From Apteryx mantelli (lineage: Eukaryota > Chordata > Aves > Apterygiformes > Apterygidae), in assembly GCF_036417845.1 (NCBI RefSeq), contig NC_089979.1:121925415-121989414 (forward strand): DNA of 64,000 bases. Direction: 5' to 3'. The position numbers were made by a program, and so were the translations under genes. The notes beneath the pieces were generated by a model that was given only the letters and a program-made list of their open reading frames with translations, searched no databases and had not been told where the DNA came from. Below, in pieces: positions 40,701 to 45,501 of this stretch (the stretch's first letter is position 1; each line of letters opens with the position of its first letter).

Positions 40701-43700
40701 AACAGCTTGCTGCATGAGATCAATGCTCTCTCCTTCGTAAATCTGGTAAGCCTTGGTGGAGGGGGCTCTCACCTTTGCTTCTTCCCCGTCAGAGCTTCCA
40801 ACATCAACTGAGACAACTTTTACCCCCATCTCTTCTAGCGCCCAAGCTGCCTCCATGATATTGTCTCTGGACCCAGGGGGTGTGATGACCACTACAACTT
40901 GTGGAGTGCCTTCACTGAGCCGGCTTCCAGCACCATCCATGAAAAAAGTTTCCTGCAAGAACTCCAGGGCACTTTCAGTCTGCAAGGAGTCTCCAGCAAA
41001 TGCAACACTATGCCGAATGTGGTCAAGTACCTCTTCTTTATTTTCATATGTGTTCAGTAAAAACTCCACCTGTCCTATCCCGCTAAACTGGGCTAGGCCA
41101 ATGCTGTACTTGTTAAGCCCAACATCTAGCTGGCTGACTGTCTGGGAGATGAAGCGTTTTACTTCCTCAAAAGTTGAAGGCGTCATATTCTCGGTGGAGT
41201 CAATAAGGAAAATAACATCAGCATATTGTTTTGCAAATGCTGCAGAGAGGGGAAAAAATGTTATAAATGAGTTGCAGAAAGGAATACTGTCAACCTATAC
41301 TCAGACTTGGCTTTGAATATAAGCTAAACTGCAACTGCAAATACTTTGTTGATCTCCACAATTTTAAGCTTAGACTTCAGTTTTAAGTCTACAGCATACC
41401 CCTAAACATGTGATATAACTGCTATAACTTTATGTCTTACCAAATTAAACAAAGAATTTTAGTGAAACTAACTCTGCAAAAAATGTCTTAAGAAAAAAAA
41501 TTTGGAGAAACTCTACATCTGACACTACTGAGAGAGTTTCATCTTCCTCCCACTTAATCTTCTATTTGTGACAATGAAAATGAGATTGCATGCTTTATCA
41601 TCCCCTTCTTTTGATATTCCACTAAACAAGGTCTTCTACATCACCACTGGAATCTAGTTTGCATCCAAGAATTGGATCCATCCAAGCACTTCAGAATATA
41701 TTCACCTTCATAACAACCCCATGAGAAGTTGTTTCAATGGGCTGACAGTTCTTTTGAAAATATTGGAGGAGGCACCATAACACGAACAAAGTGATTCTAG
41801 CTCCTCCTATAGTCAAAGGAAAGAGAGGTGCATTTCCAAAGGGCAATTCAGATGCAAGGCAACTGAAACTGGGCCTAAATGCATCCTTTGATGTAGCACA
41901 GTTTATGGTAAAGAAGGGGATTAAGGCCAAGTGCCTAACTACCAGCACTGTCTCTAACCTCTAATCTTTCCTTTTTTGATCAGCCAGTTGAGAAACTAGT
42001 GGGGGAGCCTGATCCCTGCAAAACCAGAAAAAAGTCATTTAATTTTTAAACATAGTTACATTATATTTTAAACATTTATAATTGTTTTTAAACCACCCAA
42101 ATCTTGCTTTGATTTTAATTTTACTGCCAAGCCTCTTCTATATCCCTCCCTCCTTCACCTTTCACCAATGACAGATCGTCTTTGACAAAACAGGGAAAAT
42201 ACACTCCCTGTGAATTGTGCTGCTCAGAAAATGTATGGAAAGGACGAGAAAACATGGCTTCCCTTCATTTTTGCTACTCCTAGAACATGAGGGGAAAGTC
42301 ACCATTTTGGAAGCAGGTTTTTGGAAGAATTAAAAAAGTGTCATCAAAACAAGCTTGGTCAAGAAATAATTTTCTGTTAAACTGTTAGGTGACATCAAAA
42401 CGAAAGAAAATGTTTTCTTATAGAAGGTTCAGCTAGCTCTAATGAGATGGAACTGAATGCACTTCACAGATTCTGTGAGTCTGACCCTGATTTTCTTTAC
42501 AATAGCCTAAGGCTCTGTTCACAGAAAGCACCAAGCATAAGCTTATCTTCGTATTTTAACAATTAAACCTTATTGACTTCAACACAGACAATTAAAAACA
42601 TGTTAAAAAGAATGGGGTTTCATCCTGAACTGGGACCTACCTCAAAATTAGCCCCATTGTTTTCAATGGAGTTACATGATGGAAACTGACATGTAAACCA
42701 CGTCAGAATCAGGATCACTTTTCTACACCTTATTTTCATAATTGCACAGTACAAACAACTGAAACAGCACCAGTATAAGGACAATTTCTTACCTTCCATC
42801 CGGCTTTCAATTGCAAAGCAGAAGTTTCCCAAAAGTCTTGTGGAGAGGTCTTGAAGATCATCAAAATTACCAATGCTATACAGAAATTTACTAAAAGGTT
42901 TGCTGGCTATTTGCTGCAGCTCAGTTTTATTGTGGACACCAATTGCAACAACGTAGACAGAGATGCCTTCCTCTCTCAGTTTCCTGGCAGGCCCTTCGAC
43001 TTCATCATTGGATTCTCCATTGGTGATTAGAATGGCTACCTGTGGGATGTAATCCTTAGCTCTGCTACCAGCAGATTCAGTGAAATACACAGCGCTGACA
43101 AAATCCAGAGCTGTCCCTGTGTAAGTTTCTCCCCTCCTATATGGCAAATCTTCAATTTGCTTCAGCACATCACTTTTCAATGAATACTGATTCAGCAAGA
43201 ATACTCGATAAGTCTCATCACTGTACTGTGCCAGCCCAACTCGGATCGCATCAAGGCCAACATCAAGGCTGGAAACCAAAGTGGAGAGGAAATCCTTCAC
43301 TTTCTGAAAGTTTTCCTGGCCAATGCCTGTTGATGTGTCCACTAGAAAGACAATGTCTGCCAAAGTGGCTTTTCTGCAAGCTGCTCAAGAAAGATGATAT
43401 AAAAGAATGAATTACTATTAATTGCTTCTTCTCCTGCCTTTTTTTTTTCTTTTTTTAAATCAGCAAAGAGGGAACGACTTTCCTTTGTCAACCAACACCA
43501 AAACAGTTTTCAAACTGAATTTTACATGTTATTATTCATGAAATAAATTAGAACTGTGTTGCAAGTTTCTGCCTTTCCCTTTCTCCCCTCCCCTTCCCCT
43601 CCACCCCATAATCATGAATATTTCAAAGGCAGACAGGTACTCACAGTTTATCGCAGTTATTAGGTGATATTACTGAAAGCTAGTTAAAAATACATTAAAT

Positions 43701-45501
43701 ATACATGAAGTTAAAGCCCATATTTTGGTAACAAACTGCAATTCCATATAGTTTGCCTATGAAAAGCAAAAATAAAATAAGAAAAAAAGAAAAAGGGAAG
43801 AAAAAAAGGGTTCTTTCAGAACATATCATGGGCAACCTGGGTGACTGGTCCAGCTACCTCCTCTACCATAGTACAAAGCGCCTGTAGAATATTGTGAGAG
43901 AGTTCCTGCAGAGCAGCAAAATCTTCCGCTTCATAGACATACTTATCAGCTGGTTTACTAGCTATTTCTTGAAGCTCAGACAAAGCAGCATCTTTAATAC
44001 CTATGGCATACAATGTGATTCCTGCATCTTTGCTGTGGCTGGGCTTTGAATATTATCTTAAGTCTGTCCATCCATTAGCACCACAGCAAACTGGGGAACC
44101 CCTTCTTCCTTTTGGCTGCCTGAACCTACTATAAAGTGGTTTTCTAACTTGATCTGGAGGCTCTGCCAGTTCTGGCACTCCCTCTTTTTTTACTGTAATT
44201 TCTGTATCTTCTGTAAGAAATCTTTCTTATTATAGTAAGGGTTCAACAAGAACCTGGTGTGTGGCACATCACTGTATTGAATCATACCAACATGGATTTT
44301 TCTTCCCTATTATCAAAGCCATTGACCATCGTGTGCAAGAAGTTCTGCATGATCTTGAAGCTCTTTGTCCCTACACTCCAGGATCTGTCTATGAGAAAGA
44401 TGATGTCTGCCATGGAAGCTTCCCTGCAGACTGAAGAAACTTTCTTTAACTTTCCTGTTTCCTGAAAAAGGTAATTTCACCTCCTGTTTGTTTTTCAGAA
44501 TCCAAGATCTATCAGCCTTTTACAAAAAATCCTTCTATCTAACCTGGTAAATTCTTGGTATTCATTAGTTCTTTCTTTTCCTCCATTCAGAGGGGCTGAG
44601 ACTATGTCCATCTGCAACTCCATTCTTAGGCAGAGGGGAGAGACTGAATTCACACCAGCACAATTTCCACACACAGCCTTCTCATAAGAACTACTATGCA
44701 GTGAATGCATACAGTAATTGCTCTACACACTTCTGTAACTAAACTACAGCGATAAGAACGTGTTGACCTGCTGTCAAGTAAGCTCAAAGGAAAAGTTCCT
44801 CGTGCACTTTGAGCCCACACTGCAAGCACACATTATTAACAAGTATTTATTAGCTTGGAAAAATCACATTGGCTTGAACAGGAGGACGAAGCACATTTGC
44901 TTGTAGTAAATACTGGGCTCACATTTCCACACCTCTCAAAAGTATACAACACTACTTGGACAAGGATGAAATGGTCCTGATTTCCCCCAAACTGACAGAC
45001 ATGCAGGAAGTGTTCTGCAACTGGACAGAATACTTCCTCAAGCACATTCTCCAAAACTGACTACCAAAATGAAAATGGTGAGCCATGTAACATATTGCAC
45101 TTGACAGTCTTGCAGATAACACCTGATCTGGGCTGCAAAACTTTTAGAGAAAAACTTTTTGAAAATACAGAACATCAACATGCATGAACAACAAAAAACT
45201 TTAATGAGCTGTTCCAGTTAATTTTGCTGGTTTTAGGACACCTCTCCTATTCTAGTTTAAATATATGCTTCCTAAAAACATATTGTAGCATCCCTAATTA
45301 TACAAAGAATAAACTGTCATCAGTTTTTCATATCTCTCTAGCACTGGGTATAAATGGGAAAAAAGGAATTTTGCTATTGATTTTGATGTGAAAAAGAGTC
45401 ATTTCTTTAGTGGATTACCAATCTGCTCTGCACCTATAGAGCAGCAGGTGGTTGCAAAGAGAAGAAGTAGTGGCTTCCAGGCATCCATGTTGAGAATATC
45501 C
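343..45501 (-). CDS. Collagen VI alpha-4/5/6-type chain gene, 5' and central part (3' end outside window)
   Basis: This is the gene-level entry; the exons are listed separately. The product should be a secreted extracellular-matrix chain that pairs with alpha-1 and alpha-2(VI) to build beaded collagen VI microfibrils. Visible order: signal peptide, (VWA relic), seven single-exon VWA modules, one multi-exon VWA-like module, Cys-rich neck, then about 273 residues of Gly-X-Y helix. The family helix is about 336 residues, so the last helix exons and the C-terminal VWA domains lie left of base 1. All VWA exons are phase 1-1 and the helix exons phase 0. The 27-intron structure rules out a retrocopy. 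The Gly-X-Y exon lengths match human COL6A6 as I remember it, and the VWA module from 41239 leftward follows the A5/A6 module order. Two extra modules upstream leave COL6A4, A5 and A6 all possible, so no symbol is given. Confidence 0.93.
394..841 (-). other. Intron, collagen gene
   Basis: Unique sequence with GT-AG ends; nothing else seen. Confidence 0.85.
842..904 (-). CDS. Collagen helix exon, 63 bp
   Basis: Seven perfect triplets run from [12 protein letters not shown] to GQR GMP, very close to human COL6A6 GEPGDLGEKGAVGFPGP. The acceptor AG is 906-905 and the donor GTGAGT is at 841-840. Confidence 0.92.
905..2309 (-). other. Intron, collagen gene
   Basis: GT-AG intron of 1.4 kb. No repeat or coding signal is recognised. 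Confidence 0.85.
2310..2372 (-). CDS. Collagen helix exon, 63 bp, first triplet lacks Gly
   Basis: It starts ASP (GCT at 2372-2370), followed by six regular triplets from GPP GPL to GAR GAK. The acceptor is TTGTAG and the donor GTAAAC (2309-2308). With the previous exon this makes two Gly-less triplets in a row. A second AG five bases inside the exon would break the frame. Confidence 0.87.
2373..4247 (-). other. Two introns flanking the exon at 3371-3433
   Basis: AT-rich unique DNA with a small AT-rich TATATA stretch near 2697-2740. No other feature is seen. Confidence 0.8.
3371..3433 (-). CDS. Collagen helix exon, 63 bp, last triplet lacks Gly
   Basis: Seven triplets run from GPR GPQ to GMP, then APP. 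The last has GCC (Ala, 3379-3377) in the glycine position. The donor is the atypical GTTAGC (3370-3369). The acceptor is TTTTACTTCAG. The length matches the 21-codon exon of human A6, where this triplet is GPQ. Confidence 0.88.
4248..4310 (-). CDS. Collagen helix exon, 63 bp
   Basis: Seven perfect triplets run from GEQ GDL to GLP GPQ. The acceptor AG is 4312-4311 and the donor GTAGCT is at 4247-4246. It is the first exon after the CR1-bearing intron. Confidence 0.92.
4311..8319 (-). other. 3' (left) half of the 9.3-kb intron
   Basis: An A-rich stretch lies at about 5129-5166. A lone ATTCTGTGATTTT near 6568-6582 resembles a CR1 tail but lacks the conserved block before it. No exon is needed here: the helix exon series is complete across this intron. 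Confidence 0.8.
8324..8967 (+). pseudogene. CR1 ORF1 remnant (SGNH-esterase-like domain), frameshifted
   Basis: The intact part shows the esterase blocks [11 protein letters not shown] (nucleophile Ser codon 8489-8491) and HVGANDTKG (around 8639-8662). The frame breaks at or near the GGGGG run at 8760-8764. The correct continuation is in the next frame ([12 protein letters not shown] and onward), ending NLVRRALN with a stop at about 8965-8967. The final catalytic block reads DGIRLTK: CGC (Arg, 8896-8898) stands where this family normally has His. The N-terminal region upstream of about 8324 is absent. ORF1 esterase activity is therefore lost. Confidence 0.8.
9045..11915 (+). CDS. CR1 ORF2: endonuclease/reverse transcriptase, open over 956 codons
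   Basis: Residues 1-250 form an APE-type endonuclease: TNARS (Asn 37), ITETWW (Glu 64), GDFN (Asp 170, Asn 172) and CSDHE (around 240-243) are all present. The reverse transcriptase follows with [51 protein letters not shown] and the catalytic box. That box reads SADD at residues 690-693 (Ser codon 11112-11114) instead of the usual FADD. The two Asp are kept. The C-terminal region ([27 protein letters not shown]) is typical of bird CR1. No stop or frameshift is seen, which suggests a fairly young copy. The chosen ATG is the first in frame after ORF1. Confidence 0.92.
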   Translation: MNAAREVRMGCGYGGSSYIPPGKPACSITSLKCLYTNARSMGNKQEELEICVQSQGHDLIAITETWWDSSHDWSAVMDGYVLFRKDRPGKRGGGVALYVREQLECIELCLGVDEERVESLWVRIKGQANRGDTVVGVYYRPPDQEEEVDEVFYRQVEVASRSQALVLMGDFNHPDICWKDNTARHKQSQRFLQSIGDNFLTQVTQVVEESLRRGVLLDLVLKNKEGLVEDVKVGGSLGCSDHEMVEFRILRGAGRALSRIATLDFRRANFGLFRDLLGGIPWVRALEGRGVQESWLIFKHHFLQAQECCIPMSRKSSKGGRRPAWMSKELLAKLNQKKEVYRKWKGGQATWEEYRNVVRVCRHALRKTKARLELNLARDVKDNKKGFFKYISSKRKTRENVGPLLNGVGALVTKDAEKAELLNAFFASVFTAQASPQEPQTLEAREKVWRKEDFPLIEEDRVRDHLSKPDTHKSMGPDGMHPRVLRELADVIAKPLSIIFERSWRTGEVPEDWKKANVTPVFKKGKKEDPGNYRPVSLTSIPGKVMEQIILEAISKHVEEKKVIRSSQHGFTKGKSCLTNLIAFSDGMTAWVDEGRAVDVVCLDFSKAFDTVSHNILIDKLRKCGLDEWTVRWIEKWLNGRAQRVVISGTKSSWRPVASSVPQGSVLGPVLVNFFINDLDEGTECTLSKSADDTKLGGVADTPEGCAAIQRDLDRLERWAERNLMKFNKGKCRVLHLGRNNPMHQYRLEVDLLESSSAEKDLGVLVDTKLSMRQQCALVAKKAKGILGCIRKSVASRSREVILPLYSALVRPHLEYCVQFWAPQYKRDVALLEQVQQRATKMIRGLEHLSYEERLRELGLFSLEKRRLRGDIINMYKYLKGGCQEDGARLFSVVPSDRTRGNGHKLKHRKFHLNMRKYFFTVRVTEHWRRLPREVVESPSLEIFKTRLDAILYNVL
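11980..12003 (+). repeat. CR1 3'-terminal octamer repeats
   Basis: Two perfect ATTCTGTG copies (11980-11987, 11988-11995) are followed by a degenerate ATTTTGTA (11996-12003). They mark the 3' end of the element. Confidence 0.9.
12004..13600 (-). other. 5' (right) part of the 9.3-kb intron
   Basis: Unique sequence between the CR1 3' end and the 36-bp exon. Nothing else is recognised. Confidence 0.8.
13601..13636 (-). CDS. Collagen helix exon, 36 bp
   Basis: Four triplets, [12 protein letters not shown]. Acceptor TTCCTAG (AG 13638-13637), donor GTGAGT (13600-13599). It is followed by the 9.3-kb intron that carries the CR1 element. Confidence 0.9.
14616..14669 (-). CDS. Collagen helix exon, 54 bp
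   Basis: Six perfect triplets, [18 protein letters not shown]. Acceptor CTTTGCAG, donor GTAAGA (14615-14614). Human A6 loses Gly periodicity at the end of this segment; here it is intact. Confidence 0.91.
15261..15280. repeat. Poly-T tract, 20 bp
   Basis: Uninterrupted T20 in an intron. It is a likely length-polymorphic mononucleotide repeat. Confidence 0.95.
15893..15958 (-). CDS. Collagen helix exon, 66 bp, with the family helix interruption
   Basis: There are 22 codons rather than a multiple of three: GDP GIS, then [16 protein letters not shown]. The four-residue break after the second triplet matches the conserved interruption of human A5/A6, whose exon also has 22 codons. The last triplet starts with Ala (GCA at 15901-15899) where A6 has Gly. 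NVS is a sequon. Acceptor CTTTTCCAG, donor GTAAGC. Confidence 0.9.
16731..16762. repeat. Poly-A tract, 32 bp
   Basis: Uninterrupted A32, the longest homopolymer in the window. The flanking sequence shows no gene fragment that would make it a retrocopy tail. Confidence 0.95.
17038..17100 (-). CDS. Collagen helix exon, 63 bp, with an RGD tripeptide
   Basis: Seven triplets run from GRK GPR to GLR GDH. Arg-Gly-Asp is encoded at 17049-17041, in the same place as the RGD of human COL6A6 (LRGDP), a potential integrin-binding sequence. Acceptor TGACTTAAG (AG 17102-17101), donor GTAAGTG. Confidence 0.91.
17356..17409 (-). CDS. Collagen helix exon, 54 bp
   Basis: Six perfect triplets, [18 protein letters not shown]. 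Acceptor GGGTCTAG (AG 17411-17410), donor GTGAGG (17355-17354). It is separated from the neighbouring exons by introns of about 250 bp, with nothing notable in them. Confidence 0.91.
17646..17690 (-). CDS. Collagen helix exon, 45 bp
   Basis: Five triplets, [15 protein letters not shown]. Acceptor TTGCTACAG, donor GTAGTC (17645-17644). This is among the best conserved helix exons (human A6 has GEVGENGIDGLNGEQ). Confidence 0.9.
17691..19845 (-). other. Intron, 2.2 kb
   Basis: AT-rich GT-AG intron; no additional feature seen. Confidence 0.8.
19846..19872 (-). CDS. Collagen helix exon, 27 bp
   Basis: Three triplets, GSR GYQ GSQ, lie between a TTTAATTTCAG acceptor and a GTATGT donor (19845-19844). 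The nine codons match the 9-residue exon of human COL6A6 (GNRGLNGQE). Confidence 0.88.
19873..20339 (-). other. GC-AG intron, 467 bp
   Basis: It begins GCAAGT and ends TTTAATTTCAG. Nothing else is seen inside. Confidence 0.8.
20338..20339 (-). other. Non-canonical GC splice donor (GC-AG intron)
   Basis: The intron from 20339 to 19873 starts AAG/GCAAGT instead of GT and ends TTTCAG. All other introns of this gene in the window start with GT. The GC form with otherwise perfect U1 complementarity is the known minor class of U2-type introns. Confidence 0.8.
20340..20411 (-). CDS. Collagen helix exon, 72 bp, with the helix cysteine and a GC donor
   Basis: Eight triplets run from GER GPV to GAR GHK. 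They include GCS, the conserved single helix Cys of the alpha-4/5/6 chains, important for tetramer or dimer cross-linking in collagen VI. NGT is a glycosylation sequon. The 3' border is AAG followed by GCAAGT, a near-ideal GC-type donor. The nearest GT (5 bases further left) would break the triplet phase. Confidence 0.9.
20412..22806 (-). other. Intron, 2.4 kb
   Basis: Only short chance ORFs; no recognised element. Confidence 0.8.
22807..22860 (-). CDS. Collagen helix exon, 54 bp
   Basis: Six perfect triplets run from GST GYR to GEE GGI. Acceptor TGTCTTCAG, donor GTAAGT (22806-22805). It aligns with the 18 residues before the Cys-containing helix exon in human COL6A6. Confidence 0.92.
22861..24235 (-). 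other. Intron, 1.4 kb
   Basis: A G6-A12 run lies at about 23304-23321; otherwise featureless. Confidence 0.8.
24236..24328 (-). CDS. Cys-rich neck and start of the triple helix
   Basis: The 93-bp exon (31 codons, phase 0) starts [17 protein letters not shown], the Cys-Cys...Cys-Lys-Cys neck found just before the helix in COL6A5/A6 and thought to form interchain disulfides. Five Gly-X-Y triplets follow ([15 protein letters not shown]). The acceptor is TTGTTTTTCAG (AG 24330-24329) and the donor GTAGGA (24235-24234). The helix therefore begins at about base 24280. Confidence 0.92.
24423..24568 (-). CDS. Third exon of split module N1
   Basis: The 146-bp exon has 2 bases plus 48 codons. It reads [20 protein letters not shown], then [16 protein letters not shown], ending LQRNL at a GTAAGT donor (24422-24421). 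The IEFG-x-GF motif is diagnostic of the end of N1 in the alpha-4/5/6 chains. The NLT sequon is a possible glycosylation site. The exon is too short to appear as an independent ORF but is secure from phase and homology. Confidence 0.88.
26038..26116 (-). CDS. Second exon of split module N1
   Basis: The 79-bp exon has 26 codons plus G. It reads [20 protein letters not shown] and further, and ends LRLKG at a GTATTG donor (26037-26036). It holds the SDG beta-4 loop of the VWA fold and is nearly identical in layout to human A6 (VLLFSDGLDD type). The acceptor is the CAG at 26119-26117 (AG 26118-26117). The final G combines with GC of the exon at 24568 to give Gly. Confidence 0.9.
26923..26948. repeat. 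(AC)13 microsatellite
   Basis: Thirteen uninterrupted AC units, preceded by TATATAT and GTGTGTATGTAT (26900-26922), so a compound dinucleotide repeat. Confidence 0.95.
28399..28748 (-). CDS. First exon of the split VWA-like module N1
   Basis: The 350-bp exon (2 + 116 codons) starts AC-TGC, giving [15 protein letters not shown], and ends SVTSAKVK at a GTAAAT donor, in phase 0 for the next exon. It matches the N1 region of COL6A5/A6: the Cys-x-x-D start, the motif around [18 protein letters not shown], and [13 protein letters not shown]. The first strand has no DxSxS, as in the mammalian N1 module, so no MIDAS is expected. An N-glycosylation sequon (NVS) is present. The domain continues in the exons at 26116 and 24568. 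Confidence 0.9.
28749..32692 (-). other. Intron, 3.9 kb, between modules N2 and N1
   Basis: The part at about 31030-31500 is somewhat GC-richer and gives a 169-codon plus-strand ORF (30900-31409) that resembles no family. No splice-supported exon of the collagen gene is missing here. Confidence 0.75.
32693..33268 (-). CDS. VWA module exon ('N2') with complete MIDAS
   Basis: The 576-bp exon holds 191 codons plus split ends. It starts Cys-Ser-Asn-Gln-Val, then [18 protein letters not shown]. The motifs [12 protein letters not shown] and VITDGHS complete the metal site. The module ends [13 protein letters not shown] with a GTAAGC donor (32692-32691). Its acceptor is CCCTAAG (AG 33270-33269). 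The G left at the end pairs with AC of the exon at 28748 to give Asp. This is the last module encoded by a single exon before the multi-exon N1 region. Confidence 0.93.
35263..35847 (-). CDS. VWA module exon ('N3'), MIDAS Asp replaced by His
   Basis: The 585-bp exon holds 194 codons plus split ends. It starts [20 protein letters not shown]. The VWA fold is clear ([31 protein letters not shown]), but the first metal ligand is lost. The codon at 35806-35804 is CAT (His) where DxSxS needs Asp, and the last position is Gly. The Cys-Lys-Arg start matches the fifth module of human COL6A5/A6, which keeps Asp there as I recall. The acceptor is TTATAACAG (AG 35849-35848) and the donor GTAAAG (35262-35261). 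It is an open exon, so this is a functional change rather than a decay mark. Confidence 0.92.
36259..36807 (-). CDS. VWA module exon ('N4') with complete MIDAS
   Basis: The 549-bp exon holds 182 codons plus split ends. It begins Cys-Lys-Asn-Leu-Arg-Ala and continues [18 protein letters not shown]. The metal-site motifs DSSKS, TLTGKAL and VITDGKS are all kept. The end is EICNLEN, with a GTAAGTG donor at 36258-36257. The split codon brings T plus TG from the next exon (Leu). The module has no visible break and corresponds to the fourth module of human COL6A5/A6 (ADIMFLVDSS type). In the model it covers about residues 812-994. Confidence 0.93.
37653..38204 (-). CDS. VWA module exon ('N5') with complete MIDAS
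   Basis: The 552-bp exon holds 183 codons plus split ends. After Cys-Val-Tyr it reads [20 protein letters not shown], very close to the third module of human COL6A6, and this is the best landmark for aligning the array. All three metal-site elements are present: DGSGS, TRTGDAL and VITDGKS. Collagen VI VWA modules with a complete site are the usual candidates for ligand contacts. The acceptor (ACTAATAAG, AG 38206-38205) has a weak pyrimidine tract, but only this acceptor gives the phase-1 GT-TGT start shared with the other modules. The donor is GTAAGA at 37652. Confidence 0.93.
39333..39956 (-). CDS. VWA module exon ('N6')
   Basis: The 624-bp exon holds 207 codons plus split ends and is the longest VWA exon here. 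It opens with [20 protein letters not shown] after a TTGCTTTTAG acceptor. It contains [19 protein letters not shown] and VVITDGQS, so the TDG Asp is kept, but DESSK lacks the final Ser of DxSxS. The C-terminal part (about residues 165-207) is long and basic ([13 protein letters not shown] and onward), ending at a GTAAGA donor (39332-39331). By position and sequence it corresponds to the second module of human COL6A6. In the model it spans roughly residues 420-627. Confidence 0.92.
40640..41239 (-). CDS. VWA module exon ('N7'), degenerate metal site
   Basis: The 600-bp exon holds 199 codons plus split ends. It begins [20 protein letters not shown] and ends at a GTATGG donor after DPSVPAG. It lacks the leading Cys of the other modules and has the [17 protein letters not shown] segment, both features of the first module after the signal peptide in mammalian COL6A5/A6 (their N7). 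The MIDAS is absent: DSTEN replaces DxSxS, and the loop that normally reads TDG is TPPG. The acceptor at 41241-41240 has a long pyrimidine tract. The fold and its place in the array are secure; binding function is doubtful. Confidence 0.92.
42793..43380 (-). CDS. VWA module exon (first intact module, 'N8' counting back from the helix)
   Basis: The 588-bp exon holds 195 codons plus a split codon at each end (phase 1-1). It starts with Cys-Arg-Lys, then [16 protein letters not shown], and ends near [13 protein letters not shown] at a GTAAGA donor. The fold is a clear collagen-type VWA: beta-1 LADIVFLVD, the VGLAQYSD strand, YTGTALDF, and [10 protein letters not shown]. The metal site is incomplete: DTSTG has Gly where the last Ser of DxSxS should be, and the usual Asp of the ITDG loop is Asn (ITNG), so classical cation-dependent ligand binding is unlikely. 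The acceptor AG is 43382-43381. It joins to the signal exon in frame if the relic is skipped. Human A5 and A6 have no module in this position as far as I recall. Confidence 0.92.
43381..43815 (-). other. Sequence between the VWA relic and the N8 exon
   Basis: A pyrimidine-rich stretch (43438-43457 and about 43571-43606) and a purine-rich stretch (about 43766-43810) flank the relic. No donor matching the other VWA exons follows the relic. Confidence 0.7.
43816..44429 (-). pseudogene. Decayed VWA-module exon of the collagen VI gene
   Basis: A normal acceptor (TTTCTTCAG) is followed by TC-TGC and an obvious VWA start, [20 protein letters not shown], with an intact DxSxS MIDAS motif. The frame then breaks. 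A shift near 44285-44310 would give TGA at 44282-44284 if unshifted. In the next frame there are TAA codons at 44190-44192 and 44058-44060. A second shift near 44020-44058 restores the C-terminal part of the fold ([20 protein letters not shown] and onward), which ends at TGA 43816-43818. No phase-1 donor is found where the other VWA exons have one. The exon was symmetric (phase 1-1), so skipping it leaves the downstream frame intact. It is most similar by eye to the neighbouring module at 42793-43380. Confidence 0.88.
44430..45418 (-). other. Intron 5' of the VWA relic
   Basis: Starts at the GTAATC donor of the signal exon; contains nothing else recognised. If the relic is skipped, the functional intron runs 45418-43381. 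Confidence 0.75.
45419..45501 (-). CDS. Signal-peptide exon with start codon
   Basis: The start ATG is at 45488-45486, with A at -3 and G at +4, a strong Kozak context. It encodes 23 residues starting [20 protein letters not shown]: a short charged start, a Leu-rich core and small residues near a likely cleavage site after SIGA. The exon then donates one base (G) at a GTAAT donor (45418-45417). The 5' edge at 45501 is a good acceptor (a TTTCTTTTTCTAG tract), so the ATG exon is not exon 1 and a noncoding first exon must lie further right. The reading frame stays open upstream of this ATG, but that stretch is intronic if the acceptor is used. The G left over is completed by CT of the exon at 43380, or by TC of the relic. 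Confidence 0.8.

Larger units (their letters stand above)
33269..42792 (-). other. Introns between the VWA exons N2 to N8
   Basis: The introns (about 2.0, 0.4, 0.8, 1.1, 0.7 and 1.6 kb) hold only unique DNA and a G11 run at 36131-36141. All have GT-AG ends and phase 1. Confidence 0.85.

Noticed and set aside
343..45501. Whole collagen VI gene as a pseudogene, as COL6A4 is in humans
   Set aside because: All exons except the relic are open, have usable splice sites and keep phase through about 1,860 codons. The Gly changes are substitutions, not disruptions.
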